Counted from the first letter of the stretch, positions 17,456 through 27,249 are shown. The stretch is 38,793 nt of DNA from Candidatus Syntrophosphaera thermopropionivorans (GCF_004353895.1 NZ_SMOG01000015.1:1-38793); one strand, 5' to 3'. A program made the numbers and translations. The notes: generated from the sequence alone by a model not told the origin.

Positions 17456-19018
17456 ATGGCGGAGAATAAATTAATCAAAAATATCAGTGTAATGTCCTTT
17501 GCTATACTGATTAGCAGGATTATGGGACTAGTCCGTGACCAGGTTATGGCTTTCTGTTTTGGGACTACCTATCTAAATGACGCTTTTGTAGTTGGTTATC
17601 GCATTCCAAATCTGTTGCGTAGTATGTTTGGTGAAGGTGCTCTTTCCGCTGCATTTGTTCCTTTATACAATGAAATTGGAATCAAAGAAGGGAAAAGAAA
17701 ACAGATTAATTTCGCTCTACAAGTGCTTTCCATACTAACATTTTTCCTCTTGATTCTAACCATTATTGGTATCATTTTTGCCCCAGCTATTGTAAAAGTA
17801 CTTTATCCTGGTCTACTCCCTAAAACTTATAAATTAGCTGTTATCCTGACCAGAATAATGTTCCCTTATCTTCTCTGGATTGGACTTTCTTCCACAATGA
17901 TTGCCATACTAAATTCTCACGACAAATTCTTTATGACGGGTTTATCCTCTGCTTTGCTGAATTTAGGTATGATATTAAGTATGGTAATCCCGAGATTTGT
18001 CTTTCATATTGAAGGCGAAGACCTTGTTCGTTGGGCTGCTGTTGGTGTTTTCGGAGGAGGTTTTTTACAGACCATCATAAACTTTCCTTATCTAAAACAA
18101 TTGGGGTATCCTTTCAAAATAATGATTAAATTTGGAGGTGAAGCTCTAACTACTTTATGGAAAAGGTTTTTACCCTCATTAGTTGGAGTTGGAGTTCGTG
18201 AACTCAATCTTGTGGCTGATTCTTTAATGGCTTCATTTCTTGCTGTAGGAAGTATTTCAGCTCTGGAATATGGTTATAGATTGTTTCAATTCCCACTGGG
18301 AATGTTTGCTATTTCCACTGGAACTGTTTTATTACCTACTTATTCCAGATTGGTTACTTACGATAATTATCCAGAACTTTCAAAAAACTTACGTATAGCA
18401 ATGCTCAATCTCACCTATCTGATGCTACCAATTACTGTTCTTTTAATGGGACTGGGTAAAGATGTGGTGCAAATCCTTTTTCAACGTGGTGCTTTTGATG
18501 CTAAAGCAACTCTCTGGACAACTCAAGCTCTGATCTGTTATAGTTTAGGTCTTATCTTTTTCAGCTTTAATCAGACTTTAACCCCTTTATTCTATGCACA
18601 TAAAGATACTCGCACTCCTGTTCGTATCGCTATTAGAATGGTCTGTCTAAATATAGTGCTCAACTTCATATTAATGCAATTTCTCCAGCATAGAGGACTT
18701 GCTTTGGCTACCTCTATAACGGCAATGGTTAATTTCGTTATTTTACTAAGACTGATACATAAAGAGATGCCTCATATTGATTTCCACGGCATTTTCCCTA
18801 ATGTTCTAAAAACAATTGTAATTAGTGTAATTATGCTCATCTTCCTCATTATTACTGACCACTTTTATGTTGCTACTGGACTATGGAAGCTGATAATTAA
18901 AGTCATCATTCTTTCTGTCTCAAGTATCGCATTATTCTATGTTCTTGGACTATTATTTAAACTGGATTACCTGAAGGAAGCAGGAACTAATTTATGGAAA
19001 AAATTCCAGAAAAAATAG
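17456..19018 (+). CDS. murJ: Lipid II flippase
   Basis: MurJ (MviN) moves lipid-linked peptidoglycan precursor across the cytoplasmic membrane. The protein has 520 residues and about 14 hydrophobic segments. Family hallmarks include the N-terminal SRIMGLVRDQVMAFCFG, FRIPN-like YRIPNLLRSMFGEGALSAAFVPLY and the mid-protein region around VGVGVRELNLVADSLMAS. The start ATG lies four bases after the holB stop. The 3' end overlaps uvrC by 25 bases. It implies a cell wall made by the usual route. Confidence 0.95.
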   Translation: MAENKLIKNISVMSFAILISRIMGLVRDQVMAFCFGTTYLNDAFVVGYRIPNLLRSMFGEGALSAAFVPLYNEIGIKEGKRKQINFALQVLSILTFFLLILTIIGIIFAPAIVKVLYPGLLPKTYKLAVILTRIMFPYLLWIGLSSTMIAILNSHDKFFMTGLSSALLNLGMILSMVIPRFVFHIEGEDLVRWAAVGVFGGGFLQTIINFPYLKQLGYPFKIMIKFGGEALTTLWKRFLPSLVGVGVRELNLVADSLMASFLAVGSISALEYGYRLFQFPLGMFAISTGTVLLPTYSRLVTYDNYPELSKNLRIAMLNLTYLMLPITVLLMGLGKDVVQILFQRGAFDAKATLWTTQALICYSLGLIFFSFNQTLTPLFYAHKDTRTPVRIAIRMVCLNIVLNFILMQFLQHRGLALATSITAMVNFVILLRLIHKEMPHIDFHGIFPNVLKTIVISVIMLIFLIITDHFYVATGLWKLIIKVIILSVSSIALFYVLGLLFKLDYLKEAGTNLWKKFQKK

Positions 19019-20820
19019 CGGAAAAACTTCCTTTATTACCAGACCATCCTGGAATTTATCTTTGGAAAAATGCCGAGGACGAAATAATCTATATTGGAAA
19101 AGCTAAATCTTTAAAGAATCGGGTAACTTCCTATTTTAGTTCTACTAATAAAGATATCAAGACTGAACATTTATTGAAATATATCGCTGATCTGGATTAT
19201 ATTCTTGTACCTACGGAACAGGATGCCTTTATCTTAGAAGCCAATTTAATAAAGCGTTATAAACCAAAATATAATGTATTACTTAAGGATGATAAACGTT
19301 ATCCCTTTGTAAAGATAACTTTAAATGAACCTTTCCCCAGAATTATTGTCACTCGTGATTATGTTAGAGATGGTTCACGCTATTTTGGTCCTTTCACCGA
19401 TACTAAATCCTTACGTATGACCTTAAGAAACCTGGAATGGATTTTTCCAGTAAGAACCTGTTCTCGTCAAATTCCTGCAGATAGAATTAAATATCAAAAA
19501 GCCTGCATCAATTATCAGTTAGGGAAATGTCCTGCTCCTTGCATTGGTGCTATTTCTCAGGAAGAATATATGCAGATTGTCAAGAGACAGATGCGATTTT
19601 TAGAAGGTCATCATGATGAAATTTTAGAGGAATTCAAAACAGAGATGAACAATCTTTCCGAAGAGCTAAAATTTGAAGAAGCAGCAAAATTAAGAGACCG
19701 CATTCAGGCTATAGAACATATCCAGAAAAGACAGGTGGTTTATTCTCCAGATTCTCGTAATACTGATGTTATAGGCTTTTATCAGGAAGAAAATATTGCC
19801 ATCTGCGTAGTTCTGCGTATTGTTAATGGGATGATTATTAATAAAGAAGACTATCCTCTGGCTAATGTGGAAGAAAACACTCCTGAAGAAATTTTAGCTG
19901 CTTTCCTGAAATTATATTATAGTAACCGAGATGAATTGCCCGACGAGATTCTTTTACCTTTTGAACCTTCTGAACTGGAAGAACTGAATGAATGGTTACA
20001 GGGAATCATTTCTATCCCTAAACGAGGGGAAAAGAGCCAACTGGTGGCAATGGCAAAAAATAATGCTTTTCATCTAGTGGAGGAACATAAATTAGCACAT
20101 TTGCGCAAAGCTAATAGAACCATCTATCCTATTCAAGAATTAAAAGAAAAACTTGGTCTTCCTAAATTACCCAGAAAGATGGTATGTCTGGATATTTCTA
20201 CTATACAAGGAACGGATACAGTAGCTTCAGCTGTCTTCTTTGAAAATGGAAAACCTAAAAAGAAGAGTTATCGTCATTTCATAATAAAAACTCTGGATAC
20301 GCAGAATGATTATGCAGCTCTTCAGGAAACTCTAACTCGTTATTTAAAAGAATGTGAAGAAAATCCTGAAATGCTACCCGACTTATTCATTATAGATGGT
20401 GGCAAGGGACAACTTAATGCTTGTCTGGAGGTCTTAAATAATTCTAATTATCCAGATATACCTATCATATCTCTGGCTAAAAGGATAGAAGAAATATTTC
20501 TCCCGAATAATTCAATATCTATAACTTTGCCAAGGTCTTCTTCTGCATTGAGATTGTTAATTGCTATCCGAGATGAAGCACATCGTTTTGCTATTACCTT
20601 TCATCGTTCTCGCAGGTCTCGTAGAACTTTAATCAGCGAACTGGAAGAAATATCAGGCATTGGAGAACAGACCAAATTTTTGCTTTTAAAGGAACTTGGT
20701 TCTGTGGAAGCAATAAAAAATGCCAGCCCTGAAAAACTGAATTCTATAAAGGGAATTGGTCCTAAAACAGCAGAAAAAATTTATTCTTATTTTCATCCTC
20801 AGGATTCTGAGAAAGGATAG
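18994..20820 (+). CDS. uvrC: Excinuclease ABC subunit C
   Basis: UvrC cuts DNA on both sides of a lesion after UvrA and UvrB mark it. The N-terminal GIY-YIG nuclease is clear (GIY 20-22, YIG 33-35, Arg43). Four cysteines (156, 171, 179, 183) match the spacing of the Fe-S cluster known in E. coli UvrC. A UVR segment for UvrB contact is near 200-240, the RNase H-like second nuclease begins around MVCLDIST, and tandem helix-hairpin-helix motifs end the protein (SGIGEQT, KGIGPKTAEKI). At 608 residues it is full length. The start ATG lies inside the last codons of murJ in another frame, giving a 25-base overlap. Confidence 0.97.
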   Translation: MEKIPEKIAEKLPLLPDHPGIYLWKNAEDEIIYIGKAKSLKNRVTSYFSSTNKDIKTEHLLKYIADLDYILVPTEQDAFILEANLIKRYKPKYNVLLKDDKRYPFVKITLNEPFPRIIVTRDYVRDGSRYFGPFTDTKSLRMTLRNLEWIFPVRTCSRQIPADRIKYQKACINYQLGKCPAPCIGAISQEEYMQIVKRQMRFLEGHHDEILEEFKTEMNNLSEELKFEEAAKLRDRIQAIEHIQKRQVVYSPDSRNTDVIGFYQEENIAICVVLRIVNGMIINKEDYPLANVEENTPEEILAAFLKLYYSNRDELPDEILLPFEPSELEELNEWLQGIISIPKRGEKSQLVAMAKNNAFHLVEEHKLAHLRKANRTIYPIQELKEKLGLPKLPRKMVCLDISTIQGTDTVASAVFFENGKPKKKSYRHFIIKTLDTQNDYAALQETLTRYLKECEENPEMLPDLFIIDGGKGQLNACLEVLNNSNYPDIPIISLAKRIEEIFLPNNSISITLPRSSSALRLLIAIRDEAHRFAITFHRSRRSRRTLISELEEISGIGEQTKFLLLKELGSVEAIKNASPEKLNSIKGIGPKTAEKIYSYFHPQDSEKG

Positions 20821-20890
20821 AAGGCAAAATTTTCCTTGTCAAATCCTGCATTAGCATAAAACTTGAAAAAAACTTTATTGAGGTGAATAA

Positions 20891-22087
20891 ATGAAGCTAT
20901 CTCAACGAGCTATGGAGATTCAAGCATCTCCTATCCGTAAATTGATGCCTCATGCTGAAGCAGCTAAGAAGCGTGGTTTGAAAGTTTATCATTTGAACAT
21001 AGGACAACCAGATATTCCTACTCCTCAGGTTATGATTGATGCCTATCATAGTTTTTCCGATAAAGTCCTGGCTTATGGTCCTTCTCAAGGTTTGGATATT
21101 TACCGACAGGGACTGGTTAGATATTATTCTCGTTATGGAATCAACCTCAATGAGGATGAAATAATCGTCACTACTGCCGGTTCAGAAGCCATAACTTTTG
21201 CTATGATGGTAGTAGCAGAAGTTGGCGAAGAAATCCTTGTTCCTGAACCTTTTTACACTAATTATAACGGTTTTGCCAGTATGTCGGGAATACATCTAAA
21301 ACCTATCACAACAGTTGGAGAAAATGGTTATCAACTTCCTCCTGCAGAAGTGATAGAATCATTCATCACCAAAAAGACTAAAGCCATTTTAATTTGTAAT
21401 CCTGGAAATCCAACTGGAACAGTTTACCCAGAAGAAGATGTTATGATGATTGGTGAAATTGCCAGAAAGTATAACCTATTCGTAATATCAGATGAAGTTT
21501 ATAGGGAATTTATTTATGAAGGTTTAAAACATACCAGTATTATGAATGTTCCCGACCTGGAAGCAAATGCCATCTTAGTTGATAGTGTCTCCAAGCGTTA
21601 TAGTGCCTGTGGTGCCAGAATTGGATGTATTGCTTCAAAGAATAAAGAAGTAATGAGTGCTCTCTTAAAATTTGCTCAAGCCAGACTGTGTCCTCCAACG
21701 GTAGACCAGCTTGCAGCGCTTGCTTGTATAGATTTAGGGGATGAATACTTTCATCCTTTGATTTCTGAATATGAAGCAAGACGAGATTTAACCTATAATG
21801 CACTCTTGCAAATTCCTGATATAGTATGTGTAAAGCCACAGGGAGCTTTCTATATCTTAGCTACTTTACCTGTGGACAATGTGGAAGAATTTGTAACCTG
21901 GATGTTGGATGAATTTAGCATTGATGGAGCAACTATGATGGGAGCTCCAGGTGATGGTTTTTATGCCACTCCGGGTTTGGGATTAAATGAAATGCGTCTT
22001 GCCTATGTTCTTAATCAGGAAGATTTGAGCAAGGCTATGCATATTCTCACTGAAGGAATTGAAGCTTATAATAAAATAAAAGGTTAG
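20891..22087 (+). CDS. PLP-dependent aminotransferase, class I (aspartate aminotransferase-like)
   Basis: This 398-residue fold-type I aminotransferase has the cofactor-binding NPGNPTG (170-176), DEVY (201-204), the Schiff-base Lys235 in SVSKRYSACGAR, phosphate-binding Arg243 and a C-terminal substrate-carboxylate arginine in NEMRLAY. It most resembles aspartate/aromatic aminotransferases of the I-gamma group, but the donor is uncertain. AGGTGA precedes ATG 20891. A TTGTCA at 20836-20841 could be part of its promoter. It begins a run of four co-directional genes with two ABC permeases. The neighbouring dehydrogenase pair at 389-3609 fits the same amino-acid-using lifestyle. Confidence 0.9.
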   Translation: MKLSQRAMEIQASPIRKLMPHAEAAKKRGLKVYHLNIGQPDIPTPQVMIDAYHSFSDKVLAYGPSQGLDIYRQGLVRYYSRYGINLNEDEIIVTTAGSEAITFAMMVVAEVGEEILVPEPFYTNYNGFASMSGIHLKPITTVGENGYQLPPAEVIESFITKKTKAILICNPGNPTGTVYPEEDVMMIGEIARKYNLFVISDEVYREFIYEGLKHTSIMNVPDLEANAILVDSVSKRYSACGARIGCIASKNKEVMSALLKFAQARLCPPTVDQLAALACIDLGDEYFHPLISEYEARRDLTYNALLQIPDIVCVKPQGAFYILATLPVDNVEEFVTWMLDEFSIDGATMMGAPGDGFYATPGLGLNEMRLAYVLNQEDLSKAMHILTEGIEAYNKIKG

Positions 22088-22109
22088 CTAAACATTTGAG
22101 GATGAGCTG

Positions 22110-23042
22110 ATGAAGACTAAGTATAAGTATGAGCCTTATTTATATATCCTTCCAGCTTTAGTATTACTTCTTCTATTTCGTTTCATTCCTATCTTATTGT
22201 CCTTTGTAATTAGTTTCTTTGATTTTGGAATTACCAGTATTGGTAATTTTATTGGATTCCAGAATTACAATAAACTTTTTGTTGACCCTGAATTCTGGCA
22301 ATCTATGATGAATACGGTATGGCTTGTAATTATTGCCGTACCCTTAAGTATTATCATACCTTTAATTTTTGCTGTCCTTTTAAATCAGATAAAATGGCTA
22401 AAGGGTTTCTTTCGTACCATCTATTTTATGCCTTATGTGACCTCTCTGGTAGCTGTTTCCATTGTCTGGAAGATTATTTATGCAGAAGAAGGAGGTTTAG
22501 CCAATGCCTTTCTTCAATGGTTAGGTTTTCAACCTCTTAAATGGTTAGCTGAACCAAAAGGAATTTTCACCTTATTATTCAATTCTTTGGGAGTCTCTAT
22601 TCCTTCCTGGTTAGGAGGTCCTTCGCTGGCTCTTTTTTCCATTATCATTATGACCGTATGGAAAAGTCTGGGATATAATACCATCATCTATCTTTCTGGA
22701 TTGCAAAACATCTCTAAGGTCTATTATGAAGCAGCGGAAATTGATGGTGCTAATAAATGGAAACAATTCTTTAAAATAACCGTCCCACTAATTTCACCTA
22801 CCACTTTCTATGTTCTATTGATGACGACTATTACGAGTTTTCAGACTTTTGCTCAAGTCTATATGATGACAGATAAAGGTGGACCCTTAGGGACTACTAA
22901 GTTAATAGTCTATTATATCTATGAGAAGGGATTTGATGACCTTCAGATGGGATATGCCAGTGCTGCAGCACTAATTTTGTTTGTGGTTATACTTGGTTTA
23001 ACTTTAATGCAAAGACGCCTGGAAAGTAAGGTCAATTATTAG
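22110..23042 (+). CDS. Carbohydrate-type ABC transporter permease (MalF/UgpA-like)
   Basis: This 310-residue integral membrane protein has about six transmembrane segments. The EAA loop that docks on the ATPase lies at about 207-230 (YEAAEIDGANKWKQFFKITVPLISP region). The family, CUT1, imports oligosaccharides, glycerol phosphate or similar solutes. GAGGATGAG supports the start. The partner permease follows after nine bases. No ATP-binding protein or solute-binding protein is encoded nearby, so the complex must use subunits from elsewhere; the substrate is unknown. Confidence 0.9.
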   Translation: MKTKYKYEPYLYILPALVLLLLFRFIPILLSFVISFFDFGITSIGNFIGFQNYNKLFVDPEFWQSMMNTVWLVIIAVPLSIIIPLIFAVLLNQIKWLKGFFRTIYFMPYVTSLVAVSIVWKIIYAEEGGLANAFLQWLGFQPLKWLAEPKGIFTLLFNSLGVSIPSWLGGPSLALFSIIIMTVWKSLGYNTIIYLSGLQNISKVYYEAAEIDGANKWKQFFKITVPLISPTTFYVLLMTTITSFQTFAQVYMMTDKGGPLGTTKLIVYYIYEKGFDDLQMGYASAAALILFVVILGLTLMQRRLESKVNY

Positions 23043-23051
23043 AGGTGCAAG

Positions 23052-24047
23052 ATGAATAAAATCTTCAGTAATTCAATTGTCTATCTTTTCCTGATATTCT
23101 TTGGAATTATTATGATTCTACCCTTCATCTGGATGATTTCAACCTCTTTAATGTCGCAAGCAGAATTTAATAAAAATGAATCTGTATTTATTCCTAAGGA
23201 AGAGTATTATGTCTGGGATGAAAATGGAAAAGAACATCGTATCATCCTGGTCCAACAAAAAGAAGAAAACAGTATTATTCATGTCTTAGATGAGAACCTT
23301 CAGATATCTAAAGATTACCCTGAATATATGAGTGTGCCCTCTTCTCAGGTTAGATTAATCAAGAAGGTTCCCAGTTTTCATTGGGATAATTATATTACTG
23401 CTTTCAATAAAGTGCCTTTTGCTCGTTATTTTGCTAATACCATATTTGTCTCATTCTTAACTCTGATAGGCGTGTTAATAACCTCTTTTTTAGCTGCTTA
23501 TGCTTTTGCCCGAATGGAATTTAAAGGTAGAGATATTATCTTCTATCTCTTCTTAAGTATGATGATGGTGCCCGAACCTATATATATTATTTCCTCATAT
23601 ATGTTGCTGGATAAATTTAACTGGTTGGACACTTATCAAGCTCTGATAGTTCCCTGGTGCGTTAATATTTTTACCATTTTCCTTTTCCGTCAACATTTCA
23701 AATCCTTACCGCAAGAACTGTTTGATGCTGCTGCAATTGATGGTTGTAGCATTTTTGGAATGCTCTGGAGAATTGTGCTTCCTCTCTCTAAATCTGTTAT
23801 AGCCACCGCTTCAGTTTTTTCTTTAATCGGTAGCTGGAATAGTTTTATGTGGCCCCTGGTTATGACAGATAGACCCGAATTGCGAGTTCTGCAGGTGGGG
23901 TTAAGTTATTTCAGTCAGGAAGCATCCACTCAAACAACACTTTTGATGGCTGCTTCTACCTTTAGTATACTTCCTATCTTAATTATTTTCTTCTTCGCTC
24001 AAAAACAAATCATTGCCAGTTATGCCAAAGCTGGCTTAAAAGATTAA
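23052..24047 (+). CDS. Carbohydrate-type ABC transporter permease (MalG/UgpE-like) with long external insert
   Basis: This is the second permease of the pair, 331 residues against the usual 270-300. TM1 (about 8-32) is followed by a hydrophilic insert of about 60 residues (45-105; strand-rich, charged) before the conserved WDNYITAF (111-118). The rest is standard: several TM segments and the EAA loop at 222-246 (ELFDAAAIDG, then LPLSKS). The insert would lie on the outer face, where the solute-binding protein docks. Ribosome-binding site AGAGGTG supports ATG 23052. It probably pairs with the preceding permease. Confidence 0.88.
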   Translation: MNKIFSNSIVYLFLIFFGIIMILPFIWMISTSLMSQAEFNKNESVFIPKEEYYVWDENGKEHRIILVQQKEENSIIHVLDENLQISKDYPEYMSVPSSQVRLIKKVPSFHWDNYITAFNKVPFARYFANTIFVSFLTLIGVLITSFLAAYAFARMEFKGRDIIFYLFLSMMMVPEPIYIISSYMLLDKFNWLDTYQALIVPWCVNIFTIFLFRQHFKSLPQELFDAAAIDGCSIFGMLWRIVLPLSKSVIATASVFSLIGSWNSFMWPLVMTDRPELRVLQVGLSYFSQEASTQTTLLMAASTFSILPILIIFFFAQKQIIASYAKAGLKD

Positions 24048-24062
24048 AAGGGAGATAGATAA

Positions 24063-26870
24063 ATGGCTAAAAGTAAATCTGATGTAAAGGATATAAAAGA
24101 ACGGCTTAGACAAAGTTCTGCAACTGCAGCGAAAAAGCCAGTTAAAGAATATAAAGTTCCAGAGAAACCACCCACTTTTGATGAAACTTTGCTCAGACCT
24201 CAAGCTTTAGTGCCTTCTAAAACTAATACCATTGTTGCCTGGATTGTCTTTGCTTTTGCTTTAATCATCTATATGTTAACTCAGGCAAGGTCTTTATCCT
24301 TTTGGGATTCCGGAGAATATGCCACCTGTATCAGTATTCTGGGTGTGCCACATCCACCTGGAAATCCTTTTTATATCCTTTTTGGAAAAGCGTTAGTTTC
24401 GCTCTTCGGTAATATTTTCCCTCATGCTGTAATAGCCGCTTTTATTTCAGGTCTTGCTTCTGCTTTTGCAGTAATGTTCACTTATCTGGTCACAGTTCAA
24501 CTGACCAGTATGTTTAAGATAAAACCCTGGCAATCTATGTTTGCTGGTGTGATTGCAGCTTTATATACTGCTTTTTCCTATACTTTCTGGATGAATGCAG
24601 TAGAAGCTGAGGTTTATGCTGGTCTGGTCTTCTTTATTAATCTCATAATCTGGCTAACCTTGAAATGGGTGCAAAATTCACGAGATTTTAATAAACAGAA
24701 CTACCTCCTTTTGATTGTATATTTATTCTTCCTTGGTTTTTGTGTGCATCAAACAGCTTTGCAGATTGCACCTGCCATTCTTTTCATTGTAACCTATCCT
24801 ATATTTTTACAAGCTACAACTAAAAAAACCTTTTGGTATAAGTTCTTTGGCTATGGTGCAGCTTTAATTATCACTTATCTGATTTTTGGAGAAATAGGAA
24901 AGGCTTTTAATATTGATTCTTTTGACCAGCTGGGTTTTGCTCTATGCATTATTGTCCTGATGTATATAGATTTACATAAGGTGCTGGATAAAAAGATTTG
25001 GCTGCTTGCTATTGCTCTTATTATTCTGGGAGTTTCTTCTTATATCTACCTTCCTATTAGAGCAGCAGATCGTCCTTTTATTAATTTAGCGGATCCAAGC
25101 ACTCCTAAAAGATTTGATGATTATATCCAGAGAAGACAATATAAACCAGAACAGGTAACATCTATGTTTGCTCGAAGAGGAAATTTCTTTGAGCATCAAT
25201 TAGGTTATCATTTTCTCAGATATTTTGGCTGGCAATGGTTCAAATCCGATTCTGTTAACCGAGTAACAGGTATTCCAGCACAAGTAGTAAATGTTTTTGG
25301 AGGTTTATTCGTTGCCTTTCTGGGGTTATTTGGAGCTGTGTTCCACTGTAAAAAGAATAAACACAGTTTCTTCTATTTCCTGGCTATCTTTTTCTGCACC
25401 TCATTGCTGATGGTTTTTGTGATGAATCTTTCCAGTGCTGAAGTGCGAGATCGGGATTATTTCTTTGTCGCAGCTTATAATATGTGGGCAATATGGCTAG
25501 GAATTGGTGCTATGGGTTTGGTCTCATTATTCAACAATGATAAAGATAAAGTTTTAAGAGTGGTAATGGCTGCGATAATGCTATTTTTACCAATCTTTAA
25601 TATGGCAACACAATATTATGAACATGATCGTTCCCGTGAGTTAATAGCTCTGTATTATGGTGTAAATTTCCTCAATTCTGTGGAAGAGAATGCCATCATT
25701 TTCACTAATGGAGATAATGATACCTATCCGCTATGGTATGCACAAGCAGTTAAAGACCCTTATGCTGAACCCTATGTACATCAAGCTCGCGAGGTTTATC
25801 CCACCGATGAATCTCAAGAAGCTATCAAAAGAGCTATGGAATATAAGAATCAACAATGTAGCGGTATCCGTAAAGATGTTACTGTAGCGAATCTTTCTTT
25901 ACTCAATACTTCTTGGTATATCCGTCAATTAAGAGACCTGGAAGGAGTTATTATCAATTGGAGTGAAGAGGAGATTAATTCTCTGGATGACCGTTATGGC
26001 AGCTTTCAAAAATTATTGTGGAAGGATTCGGTTACCTTTGATGCTGGTGACCCTGAAGGGAAAATGAAGTTTACCATTAATTATCGGGAAAACTTTGAAA
26101 AAAGTGAAACTACCGGTGAGTTTTATCCTCGTAGAGGTTCAGATTTTGCAGTTATACAAATTTTAAAGGATAACTTTGGTAAAAGACCTATCTACTTTGC
26201 TGTTACTTGTGAGTCAAGAGTGGGATTTGATGACTATCTGCGTAATGAAGGTATGGTTTCTCGCGTCGTTGCTACTTATGACCCAGTTAATGAACAGATA
26301 GATATTGATCGTCTTCTCACCAATATTGATAAGGTATATAAATATGACTCCATCTTTGATCCAAAGGTGTATAAAGACGATAATATGAAACGGTTAGTGA
26401 TGAATTATGGCTCTGGTTTTTCTCGTGCTGCCGTTTATTTTGCTAAAAATCATCAATTTGAGAAGGCAGAAGAGTACGCAAAAAAGGCTCGTGCCTTTAT
26501 TGATAGTGACATTCGCTTAACTGAATTCTATGTGACTTATTACATTGAGAAAGGGGAACTGGATAAGCTGGATGCTTTTATTGAAAATAATATTTGGGGA
26601 AATAGAGACGAAATCAGCATTTACCGTGCTTATGTGCTTAGATATGTGATGGAAAATAGACAGGACCTCGTTCCAAGATACTTAGCAAAAATTATGGCAA
26701 GACATCCTGATGAACCAGAGTTAGGTGCCATTGCACTGGCTTATGGTTATCAATATAAACAAATGTCTCAGATTGATGCACTGTTTGATTCTCTGAAAGA
26801 TATCCTTCATTATACACCCGAAGATATCTATCGTTCTATTCAACAAGAAATGGGTAACCAAAGCTATTAA
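24063..26870 (+). CDS. DUF2723 membrane protein, putative GT-C-type glycosyltransferase with C-terminal TPR-like region
   Basis: The 935-residue protein opens with about 50 basic cytosolic residues, then has about 10-12 membrane segments (55-515) and a large soluble C-terminal part. WDSGEYATC (81-89) and HPPGNP (97-102) are DUF2723 hallmarks. The acidic pair Asp82/Glu85 sits where GT-C glycosyltransferases place catalytic acids, so a lipid-linked sugar transfer role is plausible but unproven. The soluble part has TNGDNDTYPLWY (548-559) and, after an insert, IRKDVTVANLSLLNTSWYI (602-620), both typical of the family in Bacteroidota and relatives. Residues near 780-900 look TPR-like. GGGAG lies about ten bases before the ATG. 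It ends the block; a 469-base spacer follows. Confidence 0.8.
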   Translation: MAKSKSDVKDIKERLRQSSATAAKKPVKEYKVPEKPPTFDETLLRPQALVPSKTNTIVAWIVFAFALIIYMLTQARSLSFWDSGEYATCISILGVPHPPGNPFYILFGKALVSLFGNIFPHAVIAAFISGLASAFAVMFTYLVTVQLTSMFKIKPWQSMFAGVIAALYTAFSYTFWMNAVEAEVYAGLVFFINLIIWLTLKWVQNSRDFNKQNYLLLIVYLFFLGFCVHQTALQIAPAILFIVTYPIFLQATTKKTFWYKFFGYGAALIITYLIFGEIGKAFNIDSFDQLGFALCIIVLMYIDLHKVLDKKIWLLAIALIILGVSSYIYLPIRAADRPFINLADPSTPKRFDDYIQRRQYKPEQVTSMFARRGNFFEHQLGYHFLRYFGWQWFKSDSVNRVTGIPAQVVNVFGGLFVAFLGLFGAVFHCKKNKHSFFYFLAIFFCTSLLMVFVMNLSSAEVRDRDYFFVAAYNMWAIWLGIGAMGLVSLFNNDKDKVLRVVMAAIMLFLPIFNMATQYYEHDRSRELIALYYGVNFLNSVEENAIIFTNGDNDTYPLWYAQAVKDPYAEPYVHQAREVYPTDESQEAIKRAMEYKNQQCSGIRKDVTVANLSLLNTSWYIRQLRDLEGVIINWSEEEINSLDDRYGSFQKLLWKDSVTFDAGDPEGKMKFTINYRENFEKSETTGEFYPRRGSDFAVIQILKDNFGKRPIYFAVTCESRVGFDDYLRNEGMVSRVVATYDPVNEQIDIDRLLTNIDKVYKYDSIFDPKVYKDDNMKRLVMNYGSGFSRAAVYFAKNHQFEKAEEYAKKARAFIDSDIRLTEFYVTYYIEKGELDKLDAFIENNIWGNRDEISIYRAYVLRYVMENRQDLVPRYLAKIMARHPDEPELGAIALAYGYQYKQMSQIDALFDSLKDILHYTPEDIYRSIQQEMGNQSY

Positions 26871-26978
26871 GCTACACATTTTATTTTAAGGATAAATAAT
26901 GTAACCTCGCAAATGTATTATCTGCTGGAAAGAGGGAGTTACTAAGTAATTCTTGAGATTTTAGCTCCTTACTAAGTC

Positions 26979-27024
26979 TCCCTTGGCTCTCTCCTGTTAC
27001 TTTCTTACCTAAACGGCCAAGGGA
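26979..27024. repeat. Inverted repeat with 9-bp arms in GC-richer island
   Basis: TCCCTTGGC at 26979-26987 is the exact complement of GCCAAGGGA at 27016-27024, with a 28-base loop. The surroundings are C/T-rich on the left and G/A-rich on the right, and a TTACTAAGT is repeated directly on the left side. It may be a terminator for the DUF2723 block, a structured RNA, or a decayed mobile repeat. Confidence 0.5.
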
Positions 27025-27249
27025 AAGGCAAGGAGGAGACAGGGGATAAATATTTTGTAATATTTTATTTCACTCTGAGTTAACAATCAATTTTTGCTTA
27101 TTTATTTTTCATCTTATTTTATAAGTCTTAGAGCTTTTTTTGAAGAAAATTGTATTCTGGATAGATTGAAAATATCCTTTCACCTTGATAATAAAAGGCT
27201 TTAGAGCTTAACAATGGTGAAAAAACTAATAGAAATTTCTTGACTTTTC

